From Streptomyces smaragdinus (GTDB taxonomy: Bacteria > Actinomycetota > Actinomycetes > Streptomycetales > Streptomycetaceae): a stretch of 64,000 nt of DNA. The DNA lies in assembly GCF_009604385.1 (NCBI RefSeq), contig NZ_WEGJ01000017.1:59729-123728 (forward strand), in the 5' to 3' direction. The position numbers and the translations under genes were made by a program. The notes under the pieces are model-generated. The model ran no database searches and was not told the origin of the DNA. It saw only the letters and a program-made list of their open reading frames with translations. Within the stretch, counting starts at the first letter, position 1; the number at the start of each line of letters is the position of its first letter. Below, piece by piece: positions 51,219-58,673 of the stretch.

Positions 51219-52978
51219 CACTGCCCGCCGTACCGCCCCACGTCACCGCCGAGCTCGTCGAGGCGCTCTCCCCCCGGCTGCGCAAACGGCTCGACGCCGC
51301 CGCGGCCAAGCTGCTCGCGCGCCCGCTGCGTACGGAGGGGGACCTCGTACGGATCGAGCTCGACGAGTCGACGGTGCTGGAGCTGCGCGCGCCCGGCGGC
51401 CGGGTGACCGCCGCCGAGGCGATCCGGTGTAGCTGCCTGCTCGCCCCGGGCTGCGTGCACCGCGCGGCGATCGCGGGGGCGGCCCCGGTCGCGGAGGAGG
51501 AGGAGCCGCCGGGGGAGGCCGAAGACGCGACAGCGGCACCGGCCGCGGAACCGGCGTCCGTCGAAGTCCCCGACCCCGCCGCCGTCGACGCCCTCTGGTC
51601 CGCCGGCGCCGCCGTCCTCGAGGCGGGAGTCGACGGCGCCGGCGCCGTCCTCCAGGCCGAGCTCCTGCGCGCCGCCCACACCGCCCGCCTCGCCGCCCTC
51701 CCCGGCCCGGCCGCCGCGGCCGTGCGCATCGTGAACCAACTGCGCGCCGCCCGCGCCGCCGACCCCGACCACCGCCTCGCCGACCTCACCGACGCCCTCC
51801 GCGAGCTGCTTACCGCCGCGCATCTGCTGCGCCGCGACCCCACCGCCCGCGACCACCGCGGCACCGCGCGCCGCGCCTACACCCCCGGCGGATCGCTGCG
51901 CCTGTACGGCCTGTTCACCGAGCCGGTGCTCGCCAGTACGGGCCACGCCGGCGCCGTGACCTGGACCGCCGACGCCGACGGCCGGCTGTACAGCGTTCCG
52001 GACGTCGCCCCCGGCACCCTGGCCCGCGCGACCGGCGCCGCCGGCCGGGCGATCCGTATGGGCGACACCGCCCTCACCCACCGCGAGCTGTCCCGGGCGG
52101 GCCTCGCGGTGTCCGGCGCGACGGTCTCCGCCGACGGCAGGCTCGGCGCGGGCAAGGGCGTCCAGGCCGTACGAGCGGCCGGCGCGGACTGGACCGAGGC
52201 CCCCCTCGACCGGCTCTGGACCGTCCCGCCCGCCGAGCAGGTCGACCGCGCGCTGGCCGCCCCGGACGGCCCCGGCCTGCTGTTCCTCGACGTGACCCTG
52301 ACCGGCGCCGTCCGTGAGACGGGCGGCGACAGCCTCCTCGCCGACTGCGCCGGCGTCCCCCTGCGCCTCACCGCCGCGCACGAGCACCCCGGCCTCGCCT
52401 ACCGGGACAACCTCAAGCTGCTGGCCACCGCCCCCGGCACGGCCCTGCGCATCATCGCCCGCCTCGTCCGCGCCGACCACCCCCGCGCCCAGCTCCTGGC
52501 CGTCCGGCGCGAAGACGGGCGCGAAGGCGGGCGCGAAGGCGGGCGCGAAGACGCCCCCGCCGCCCGCCACGACCTGGGCCTGGACCGCCTCCAGCGCACC
52601 GACGTCCCTCCACCCCCCGACGTACACCTCCCGCTCCAGCCGCCCGCCGCGCCCGCGGCCCCCGTGCATGTGCTGCGCCGCCGCACCGAGCAGGCGGTCT
52701 CCGCCGGACGGCGCGCCCTCGCCCTGCCCGGCGGCGCGGACGACACCCGGGCGCTGCGCCGCGCCGGCCTGGTCACCGCCGCCGAGCTCCTCGCGGGGCT
52801 GCGCGGCGCCGCCGCCGACCGGGGGCGCGACCACTTCGGCCGGCTGCTCCCCGCGGACGGCGGACAGTTCGCCCGGGCCTGGCTCGGCGCCGCGCTGTAC
52901 TCGGAGGAGGCCGCCCGCCGGCTGTGCCGTACGGCCTGGCTCGGCGGCGCGGGGGACACCCGGGAGTACGGTGGTTGA
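51215..52978 (+). CDS. SWIM zinc-finger protein (YehQ-like)
   Basis: This 587-residue protein has an N-terminal SWIM finger, C72-x-C74-x5-C80-x-H82 in IRCSCLLAPGCVH, within VRIELDESTVLELRAPGGRVTAAEA. The rest is Ala-rich and predicted mainly helical, with no other named domain. A 12-bp repeat (52507-52554) codes for an RExx tetrapeptide array. SWIM fingers bind DNA or protein; in the E. coli yeh set the SWIM protein accompanies the MoxR-vWA genes. Its GTG overlaps the previous stop. It closes the operon; an aldo/keto reductase gene follows after 65 bp. Confidence 0.85.
   Translation: MTLPAVPPHVTAELVEALSPRLRKRLDAAAAKLLARPLRTEGDLVRIELDESTVLELRAPGGRVTAAEAIRCSCLLAPGCVHRAAIAGAAPVAEEEEPPGEAEDATAAPAAEPASVEVPDPAAVDALWSAGAAVLEAGVDGAGAVLQAELLRAAHTARLAALPGPAAAAVRIVNQLRAARAADPDHRLADLTDALRELLTAAHLLRRDPTARDHRGTARRAYTPGGSLRLYGLFTEPVLASTGHAGAVTWTADADGRLYSVPDVAPGTLARATGAAGRAIRMGDTALTHRELSRAGLAVSGATVSADGRLGAGKGVQAVRAAGADWTEAPLDRLWTVPPAEQVDRALAAPDGPGLLFLDVTLTGAVRETGGDSLLADCAGVPLRLTAAHEHPGLAYRDNLKLLATAPGTALRIIARLVRADHPRAQLLAVRREDGREGGREGGREDAPAARHDLGLDRLQRTDVPPPPDVHLPLQPPAAPAAPVHVLRRRTEQAVSAGRRALALPGGADDTRALRRAGLVTAAELLAGLRGAAADRGRDHFGRLLPADGGQFARAWLGAALYSEEAARRLCRTAWLGGAGDTREYGG
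52507..52554 (+). repeat. 12-bp tandem repeat in the SWIM gene
   Basis: Four units of 12 bp (52507, 52519, 52531 and 52543) code REDG, REGG, REGG and REDA. The frame is kept, so the charged linker can vary in length. Confidence 0.8.
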
Positions 52979-53043
52979 CCTGCCGGGGGCGCCGGAGCGC
53001 CGGACGCCCCCGGGCCGCAGCCCCCCACGCGCCGGAGACAGCG

Positions 53044-54009
53044 ATGCCCTTCTCCCGACTCGACCGTGTCACGACCCCCGCCGCGCACATCGGCTTCGGA
53101 CTGGCCGCGGTGGGCCGGCCCGGCTACCTCGACCTCGACCGTGACCTGCCCGGACAGCGGACCGTGGAGCAGCTGAGGCAGCGGACGCACGAGCTGCTGG
53201 ACGCCGCGTACTTCCAGGGCGTGCGCTACTTCGACACCGCCCGCTCGTACGGCCGCGGCGAGGAGTTCCTCGCCGAATGGCTCACCGCCCGGCCCGAGGT
53301 GCAGGACGTCGTCGTCGGCAGCAAATGGGGCTACACCTACGTTGCCGACTGGGCCGTCGACGCCGAGACGCACGAGGTCAAGGACCACGGCGCGGCCGCC
53401 CTCGCCCGCCAGTGGGCCGAGAGCTCAGAACTGCTGGGCCCCCGGCTGGACCTCTACCAGATCCACTCCCTGACCCCGGACAGCCCGGCCCTCACCGACA
53501 CCGGCGTGCACGCCGCGCTGGGGCGGCTGGCCGCCGACGGCATGACGATCGGGTTCTCCACCAGCGGACCCGCCCAGGCCGACACGATCCGCCGGGCGCT
53601 GGCCGTCGAGGTCGACGGCCGCCCCCTCTTCCGTACGGTCCAGTGCACGTACAACGTCCTGGAGCCGTCCGCCGGGGAGGCCCTGGCCGAGGCGCACGAC
53701 GCCGGGCTCGCGGTGATCGTCAAGGAGGCCCTGGCCAACGGCCGGCTCGCCGGACCCGCCGCGCCGGCGGCGCTCACGGCGATCGCGGGGGAGTGCGGCG
53801 CGGAGCCGGACGCCGTGGCGCTCGCGTTCGTGCTGCGCCGGCCCTGGGCGGACGTCGTGCTCTCCGGCGCGGCAAGCGTCGCCCAGCTGCACACGAATCT
53901 GGCCGCCGCCGCGGTGGACCTCGACGACGGGCAGTTCGACCGGCTGACGGAGCTGGTGGAGCAGCCGGAGCCGTACTGGCGGCACCGGGCGGGCCTGCCC
54001 TGGCACTGA
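53044..54009 (+). CDS. Aldo/keto reductase
   Basis: The 321-residue TIM-barrel enzyme has the AKR catalytic residues in order: D and Y in VRYFDTARSYGRGEEFL, K in VVGSKWGY, and H in YQIHSL. The NADPH site near the C-terminus includes VVLSGAASVAQLHTNL. It fits the D-threo-aldose 1-dehydrogenase/oxidoreductase-like branch. The substrate is unknown. ATG 53044 follows GGAGA. It lies 65 bp downstream of the SWIM gene and could be read through from the operon, though a role in it is not evident. Confidence 0.9.
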   Translation: MPFSRLDRVTTPAAHIGFGLAAVGRPGYLDLDRDLPGQRTVEQLRQRTHELLDAAYFQGVRYFDTARSYGRGEEFLAEWLTARPEVQDVVVGSKWGYTYVADWAVDAETHEVKDHGAAALARQWAESSELLGPRLDLYQIHSLTPDSPALTDTGVHAALGRLAADGMTIGFSTSGPAQADTIRRALAVEVDGRPLFRTVQCTYNVLEPSAGEALAEAHDAGLAVIVKEALANGRLAGPAAPAALTAIAGECGAEPDAVALAFVLRRPWADVVLSGAASVAQLHTNLAAAAVDLDDGQFDRLTELVEQPEPYWRHRAGLPWH

Positions 54010-54016
54010 GGGGAAG

Positions 54017-54691
54017 CTACGCGGCTTCCTTGACCTTCGAGGCGTAGATGTCCACGTACTCCTGGCCCGAGAGCCGCATGATCTCGCTCATGACCTCGTC
54101 GGCGACCGACCGCAGCACATAGCGGTCGCGGTCCATGCCCTCGTACTTGGAGAAGTCCAGCGGCCGGCCGAACCGCGCGGTGAAGCGCGCGATCCGCGGC
54201 ATGCCCGCGCCGGTCGGCTGGATCCGGTCGGTGCCGACCATGGCGAACGGCACCACCGGCGCCCCGGTCATCATCGTCAGCCGCGCCACCCCCGTGCGGC
54301 CCCGGTACAGCCGGCCGTCGGGCGAGCGCGTGCCCTCCGGGTAGATGCCGAAGGCCTTGCCCTCCTCGAGCACCCGCTTTCCGGTCATCAGCGCCGCCAC
54401 CCCGCCGCGGCCGCCGTCGCGGTCGACGGGGATCATGCCGCCGATGTTGCTGAAGAACCAGGCCATCAGCCGGCCCTTGACGCCCTTGCCCGTGACGTAC
54501 TCGTCCTTGCCGATGAAGTGCACCTGACGCTTCAGCAGGAGGGACAGGAACATCGAGTCGATGAACGTGAGATGGTTGCCGGCGAGGATCACGGGTCCGT
54601 CCGCCGGCAGGTGCTCCGCGCCCTCGACCTGTGGGCGGAACAGGACGCGCATGAGCAGTCCGAGAAACGCCTTGATCAGGATACGAAGCAA
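54017..54691 (-). CDS. PlsC-type 1-acyl-glycerophosphate acyltransferase
   Basis: The 224-residue protein has the acyltransferase motif N-H40-x4-D45 in AGNHLTFID, GGMIPVDRDGG, and the substrate motif YPEGTRSPDG. It transfers an acyl group to lysophosphatidic acid or a related lipid acceptor. An N-terminal hydrophobic stretch (LLRILIKAFLGLLMRVLF) would anchor it in the membrane. Start TTG 54691 was chosen because GGAGG lies 5 nt upstream and homologues begin here; an upstream GTG/ATG would add a Cys-rich tail lacking conservation. It diverges from glpQ1, and converges on the aldo/keto reductase. Confidence 0.88.
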   Translation of the reverse strand: MLRILIKAFLGLLMRVLFRPQVEGAEHLPADGPVILAGNHLTFIDSMFLSLLLKRQVHFIGKDEYVTGKGVKGRLMAWFFSNIGGMIPVDRDGGRGGVAALMTGKRVLEEGKAFGIYPEGTRSPDGRLYRGRTGVARLTMMTGAPVVPFAMVGTDRIQPTGAGMPRIARFTARFGRPLDFSKYEGMDRDRYVLRSVADEVMSEIMRLSGQEYVDIYASKVKEAA

Positions 54692-54780
54692 CGGGCCCTC
54701 CGATTCACGAGTGGGGTGTGCGCACCCGAACGGCACGCAGCTCGGACCATACTCGCGCGGCCCGCACCGGCGCACATCGG

Positions 54781-54813
54781 GTTCACAGGCCGGTTACCCC
54801 ACGTTGACTCGTT
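54781..54813 (+). promoter_or_regulatory. PHO-box-like direct repeats before the glycerophosphodiesterase gene
   Basis: Three adjacent 11-bp units begin at 54781 (GTTCACAGGCC), 54792 (GGTTACCCCAC) and 54803 (GTTGACTCGTT). They match the Streptomyces PHO-box pattern at about 9, 8 and 7 of 11 positions. A TAGCAT -10 follows at 54863-54868. In S. coelicolor glpQ1 is known as a PhoP target, which agrees. The units could also serve the divergent acyltransferase promoter. Confidence 0.55.
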
Positions 54814-54914
54814 TTCGCCGCGCGTTTTGCGCGCCGTCTCCCGGCCGTCACTCCCATCGCCCTAGCATCACTGGCGACTTGGCAGGTTCCAGACACCGGC
54901 GACGGGAGTGCGGA

Positions 54915-56072
54915 ATGACCCAGACATCCAGCCACGAACAGGGTCCGATCGGCAGAAGGGCCGTGCTGGGGGCGGCCGCCCTGGGCGCCGCGGGTGTGAC
55001 GCTCGGCACCGGCGCCGGCCCGGCCGCCGCGCAGGGCAGGGGACCGGCCCGCGGCGGGAAGCTGCCGGTGCCGACCGTGATCGGCCACCGCGGCACCAGC
55101 GGCTACCGGCCGGAGCACACCCTCGGCTCGTACCAGCTGGCCTACGACATGGGCGCGCACATCATCGAGCAGGACCTGGTGCCCACGAAGGACGGGCATC
55201 TGGTCTGCCGCCACGAGAACGAGATCGGCGGCACGACCGACGTGTCCGGGCGGCCGGAATTCGCCGGCCGCCGCACCACCAAGACGGTCGACGGCGTGGC
55301 GATCACGGGCTGGTTCACCGAGGACTTCACCCTCGCCGAGCTGCGCACCCTGCGGGCCAAGGAGCGCATCCCGGCCAACCGCCAGCGCAACACCGTCTTC
55401 GACGGCCGCTGGGCCGTGCCCACCCTCGAGGAGGTGCTGCGCTGGGCCGGGACGCTCGAGGAGCAGGACGGCCGGCCGGTGTGGCTCTACATCGAGACCA
55501 AGCACCCGTCGTACTTCCGCCACCTCGACCTCGGCCTCGAGGAGCGACTGGCGGCGCTGCTGCGCACGTACGGGCGGGCCGGGAGCCGCGCGCCGAACTT
55601 CCTGCAGTCCTTCGAGCCCAGCTCGATCGAGCGCCTCGCCCGGCTGGTCGACGCCCCCGGCGTCGTCCTGCTGTCCGGCGCCACGTCCACCCCGTGGGAC
55701 TTCGTCGAGGCGGGCGACCCGCGCACCGTCGCCGACCTCGTCACGCCCGCGGGCCTGCATGAGATCGCGTCGTACGCCAAGGGCCTCGGCCCGACGCTGG
55801 ACCTGATCCTGCCCCGGGACGCGGAGGGCCGGCTCCTCCCGGAGACGACCCTGGTGCGCGACGCGCACCGGGCGGGGCTGATCCTGCACCCGTACACGCA
55901 CCGGGCGGAGAACACCTTCCTCCCGACGGAGTACCGGACCGGCACCGACCCGAACGCGTACGGGGACACGTTCGGGTTCCTGAAGCGCTGCTTCGAGACG
56001 GGCATCGACGGGATCTTCTCGGACAACGCCGACCAGGCCCTCCTCGCGGCGGCCGACTTCCGCGGCGCGTGA
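54915..56072 (+). CDS. glpQ1: Tat-exported glycerophosphodiester phosphodiesterase
   Basis: A 385-residue secreted enzyme that hydrolyses glycerophosphodiesters, for example lipid or teichoic-acid fragments, to glycerol 3-phosphate. The twin-arginine signal (GRRAVLGAAAL, R14/R15) leads to VIGHRGTSGYRPEHT, the GDPD hallmark (HRG..PEN/HT), IEQDLVPTKDGHLVCRHE with the metal-binding acids, YIETKHP and a C-terminal DGIFSDN. The length and order fit GlpQ-type GDPD with a long insert. GGGAG precedes the ATG; PHO-box-like repeats lie upstream and a strong terminator downstream. The symbol follows the S. coelicolor locus with the same context. Confidence 0.9.
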   Translation: MTQTSSHEQGPIGRRAVLGAAALGAAGVTLGTGAGPAAAQGRGPARGGKLPVPTVIGHRGTSGYRPEHTLGSYQLAYDMGAHIIEQDLVPTKDGHLVCRHENEIGGTTDVSGRPEFAGRRTTKTVDGVAITGWFTEDFTLAELRTLRAKERIPANRQRNTVFDGRWAVPTLEEVLRWAGTLEEQDGRPVWLYIETKHPSYFRHLDLGLEERLAALLRTYGRAGSRAPNFLQSFEPSSIERLARLVDAPGVVLLSGATSTPWDFVEAGDPRTVADLVTPAGLHEIASYAKGLGPTLDLILPRDAEGRLLPETTLVRDAHRAGLILHPYTHRAENTFLPTEYRTGTDPNAYGDTFGFLKRCFETGIDGIFSDNADQALLAAADFRGA

Positions 56073-56078
56073 CAACCG

Positions 56079-56112
56079 CCGGGAGGGGACGCCGTAAGGC
56101 GTCCCCTCCCGG
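56079..56112 (+). terminator. Strong terminator after glpQ1
   Basis: A 15-bp perfect stem (56079-56093 with 56098-56112) and a GTAA loop, 7 bp behind the stop. Confidence 0.85.
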
Positions 56113-56166
56113 GTGAACCGCCCCGCCCCCCGAAACCGCCGCCCGCCCCGCCCCGTCCCCTGCCGC

Positions 56167-56679
56167 ATGGACACCCTCCTGATCACCCTGCGGCCCGTCA
56201 TCGCCGCCGAGGCCGCGGCCGAGGCGTACGGGACGCCCGCCGACCCCGAGGACGTCGAACAGGCCCTCTGCCTCCGGCTGCTGGAGCGCGCCGGCGATCC
56301 GCCCGCGGACCCCGCCGCCTGGGTACGGGCCGGCGCCCGCGCCGAGGTCCGCGCCGCCCGCCGGCGCCGCCGCGCCGAGGTGCCGTACCGCGACGACACC
56401 CACGCCGCGGCCGGCCGGACCCCCGACGACCCCGTCCGCGGGCTCCTCGCCGCCGAGGCCCACCGCGCCGTCCGCGCCCTGCCGCCGCCGTACCGGGCGC
56501 TCGCCGAGGCGCTGCTCTCCCCGGAGGACCTCACGTACCCCGAGATCGCCCGCCGGCTGCGCGTCCCCCAGGGCAGCCTCGGCCCGCGCCGCTCGCGCTG
56601 CGCCGCGCGGCTGCGCCGGCTGCTCGCCGGCTGGGCGGACGACACGGCCGTCGCGGCCTGGGCCCATGACGCACGGTGA
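56167..56679 (+). CDS. Small sigma factor-like protein
   Basis: A 170-residue protein with a sigma-70 region 2-like start (about 8-75, EDVEQALCLRLLERAGDPPADPAAWVRAGARAEVRAARRRRRAEV) and a clear region 4 helix-turn-helix at about 105-160 (ALPPPYRALAEALLSPEDLTYPEIARRLRVPQGSLGPRRSRCAARLRRLL). It may be a divergent ECF factor or a regulator that has kept the fold. No anti-sigma gene is seen beside it. ATG 56167 lacks a ribosome-binding site and sits 54 bp behind the glpQ1 terminator. Confidence 0.75.
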   Translation: MDTLLITLRPVIAAEAAAEAYGTPADPEDVEQALCLRLLERAGDPPADPAAWVRAGARAEVRAARRRRRAEVPYRDDTHAAAGRTPDDPVRGLLAAEAHRAVRALPPPYRALAEALLSPEDLTYPEIARRLRVPQGSLGPRRSRCAARLRRLLAGWADDTAVAAWAHDAR

Positions 56680-56874
56680 CGTCATGTATCTCACAGTGGA
56701 AAACGCTCCGCCCCGGTATCCCTCCCGCCACCGGCCGCGCAAAATGCTCACAGCGGACGGTTGGGCCCGGTGAACACCGGGGAAAGACGCGGTAGTCCGC
56801 AGCACACGACACGGCGGCACACGGGCACGGCCTCACCCTGGGGCGGCGGCGGTTCGGAAGGGGCGTAAGCGCGC

Positions 56875-57393
56875 ATGGGCATGAGCGTGACGATCACTGC
56901 GGCGGTCGCCGCGGACGCGGAGCAGATCCTCAAACTCCAGTACCTCTGCTACCAGTCGGAGGCGGCTCTCTACGACGACTACGGCATCGAACCGCTCACC
57001 CAGACCCTCGAGGAACTCCGGGCCGAGCTGGTCCGGGGCCCCGGTCTGGTGGCCCGGCTGGGCAGCGAGGTCGTCGGCTCCGTCCGCGGCAGCGTCGACG
57101 CCTCCGGTACGGCCAGGATCGCCAAGCTGATCGTCCACCCCCGGATGCAGGGCCACGGGCTGGGCGCCCGGCTGCTGGCCGGCATAGAACAGCGGCTGTC
57201 CGAGGACGACGCGGCCGAGCGGTACCAGCTCTTCACCGGCCACCGCAGCGAGTCCAACCTCCAGCTCTACCGCAAGCTCGGCTACGCCCCGGTGGGCACC
57301 GAGCGGGTCAGCACCCGGCTGAGCATCGTCACGCTGGAGAAGAACCGGGACGGATCTCCCGCCCGGACCTCCTCAGCCACAGCAGCCCTGTGA
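56875..57393 (+). CDS. GNAT-family N-acetyltransferase
   Basis: This 172-residue protein has the acetyl-CoA-binding motif ARIAKLIVHPRMQGHGLGARLLAGIEQ (R/Q-x-x-G-x-G/A as QGHGLG) and the C-terminal NLQLYRKLGYAPVG. The substrate is unknown. ATG 56875 and 56881 are both possible. Its 3' end overlaps the convergent membrane protein gene by 65 bp, so the last ~20 residues are antisense-coded by that gene; they are Ser/Thr/Ala-rich and likely unstructured. The 195-bp gap upstream contains two CTCACAG(T/C)GG direct repeats and a GGAAAAC element. Confidence 0.85.
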   Translation: MGMSVTITAAVAADAEQILKLQYLCYQSEAALYDDYGIEPLTQTLEELRAELVRGPGLVARLGSEVVGSVRGSVDASGTARIAKLIVHPRMQGHGLGARLLAGIEQRLSEDDAAERYQLFTGHRSESNLQLYRKLGYAPVGTERVSTRLSIVTLEKNRDGSPARTSSATAAL

Positions 57394-57769
57394 CGGGCAG
57401 CAGCAGCGGGATGAACAGATAGCCCATCCCGTAGTCCGACCACACCGTCTGATCGGGGAAGCGGTCCGCGTCGGCCAGCGTCCAGGTGCCCACCGCCAGT
57501 ACGCCGAGCAGCTCGGCCGTACAGCACACCAGGGCCAGCCGGCGCGCGCCCTCGCTGCCCCGCACCAGCGCCACGAGGATCACGGCGTACACCAGGCCGG
57601 CGACCGCCGACAGGGTGTACGCCAGTGGCGCCTCGGAGTAGTTCGTGGACAGCTGCACCGCGGACCGGGAGATCGCGCCGACCGTCACCACGCCGTACAG
57701 GGTGACGATCAGCCGGCCCGGGCCGGAGGTGAGCCGGCGGTCGCGTCCGGGGCGTTCGGTGTCAGCCAC
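57329..57769 (-). CDS. Small four-helix membrane protein
   Basis: A 146-residue protein with four hydrophobic segments (about 19-40, 50-72, 82-99, 115-131) and no recognised domain. The N-terminus is charged (MADTERPGRDRR). Its start lies 8 bp inside the preceding gene, so the two form an operon. The two proteins have similar size and topology and may act together. Function unknown. Confidence 0.75.
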   Translation of the reverse strand: MADTERPGRDRRLTSGPGRLIVTLYGVVTVGAISRSAVQLSTNYSEAPLAYTLSAVAGLVYAVILVALVRGSEGARRLALVCCTAELLGVLAVGTWTLADADRFPDQTVWSDYGMGYLFIPLLLPVTGLLWLRRSGREIRPGSSPA

Positions 57770-58130
57770 TGGTCCCGTTCCAGATGTCGTAGAGCCGTAC
57801 CTGGAGCACGGCGAGTACCACGCCGCCCGCCGCGGCCGTCGCCGAACCCCAGCGGGAGCGCTCGGTCAGCGACAGGAACGCCGCGGCCGGCAGGGTGAAC
57901 GCCGCGCCCACCAGGTACGAGACGAACACGGTCGCGCTGTCGTGCGGGTCGTCGCCCTGCGCGAGGCGCACGATGCCGACGACGAGCTGGACCAGGGCGG
58001 CGACGCCCACCAGCGCCATGCCGATGAGATGCCAGTCCTTGGTCGGCTGGTCGCGGAACGCGGCGTACGCGCACCAGGCGGCGAGACCGAGCGCGGCCAC
58101 GGCCACGGCGATCGTCAGGGCGTCGAACAT
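57762..58130 (-). CDS. Small four-helix membrane protein
   Basis: A 122-residue protein with four hydrophobic helices and short loops, one loop reading RDQPTKDW. No family was recognised. It is the first gene of a two-gene operon with the membrane protein at 57329-57769. A TAAACT -10 (58142-58137 on the minus strand) ends 6 nt before its ATG, so it is probably leaderless. Confidence 0.75.
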   Translation of the reverse strand: MFDALTIAVAVAALGLAAWCAYAAFRDQPTKDWHLIGMALVGVAALVQLVVGIVRLAQGDDPHDSATVFVSYLVGAAFTLPAAAFLSLTERSRWGSATAAAGGVVLAVLQVRLYDIWNGTSG

Positions 58131-58136
58131 GCCCGG

Positions 58137-58142
58137 AGTTTA
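58137..58142 (-). promoter_or_regulatory. -10 of the membrane protein operon
   Basis: TAAACT on the minus strand, 6 nt before the ATG at 58130; no Shine-Dalgarno sequence is present. The gap from here to 58422 contains no gene; only the leader promoter at about 58388-58415 was noticed. Confidence 0.45.
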
Positions 58143-58422
58143 TCGACCCCCGCGCGGACACCTTCGTCAGGGCCGCTGCGGGGTGTACGAGGACGCGCCC
58201 GCCGGAGCGGCCTCCGGGCACGCGGACCGTGGCCTTGGCCACAGCGCACCCCGCCGCGGAGCTCTCCGCGGACGTCCCCGTGGCGGACCTGCCGGCCGTA
58301 TCGGCGCAGGCAGCGCACGGGAGAGCGGGGATCACGACCACCTGAGCCGGGCACCCGGACCACGCTGTCCGCATTCCGGACAGGCGGTGGACCCGTGCCG
58401 AACGCGTGTTTTACTGACTCCC

Positions 58423-58509
58423 ATGACCACGACGAGCAGCCGCACCCCTGCGACCGAGGCGACGAAGACGCCCGGTGCTCGCCGCATGTGTCGAATGTGT
58501 CACCGCTGA
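58423..58509 (+). CDS. Candidate attenuation leader peptide upstream of metNIQ
   Basis: A 28-codon open reading frame: Thr/Ser-rich start, then ARRMCRMCHR and TGA. Two Met-Cys pairs right before the stop would make ribosomes stall when charged Met- or Cys-tRNA is short. A TTTACT -10 (58410-58415) lies 7 nt before the ATG, so translation would be leaderless, as in known cysteine-rich actinobacterial leader peptides. Two hairpins follow. It ends 164 bp before metN. Expression is not proven. Confidence 0.55.
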   Translation: MTTTSSRTPATEATKTPGARRMCRMCHR

Positions 58510-58525
58510 GGGCCCCCGACTGAGC

Positions 58526-58564
58526 CTCGCGCCCCCGAAGCGAGACCGCGGCAGCGCGCCGCGG
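58526..58564 (+). promoter_or_regulatory. Two hairpins between leader peptide and metN
   Basis: A 5-bp stem CTCGC/GCGAG (58526-58530 with 58540-58544) and a 7-bp stem CCGCGGC/GCCGCGG (58546-58552 with 58558-58564). They begin 17 nt behind the leader stop, where a stalled ribosome could change folding. No S-box-type riboswitch core was seen. Confidence 0.4.
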
Positions 58565-58673
58565 CCCGGAGCCGAACGGCGCCCATCGCGCCGCGCCCGG
58601 ACATCAGACCAGGAGAAACCGCCCCACGTACGGTGCCGTGCCGCGCCGCGCGTTCAACAGTGACGGAAGTCTT

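Noticed and set aside
47364..51221. Open frame of about 1,285 codons on the minus strand opposite the DUF5682-vWA gene
   Set aside because: Antisense shadow; Gly/Arg/Gln-rich and without motifs, while the plus strand has clear MIDAS and DUF5682 features.
58510..58673. SAM riboswitch before metN
   Set aside because: The conserved S-box or SAM-IV core sequences are not visible; only short GC hairpins were found.
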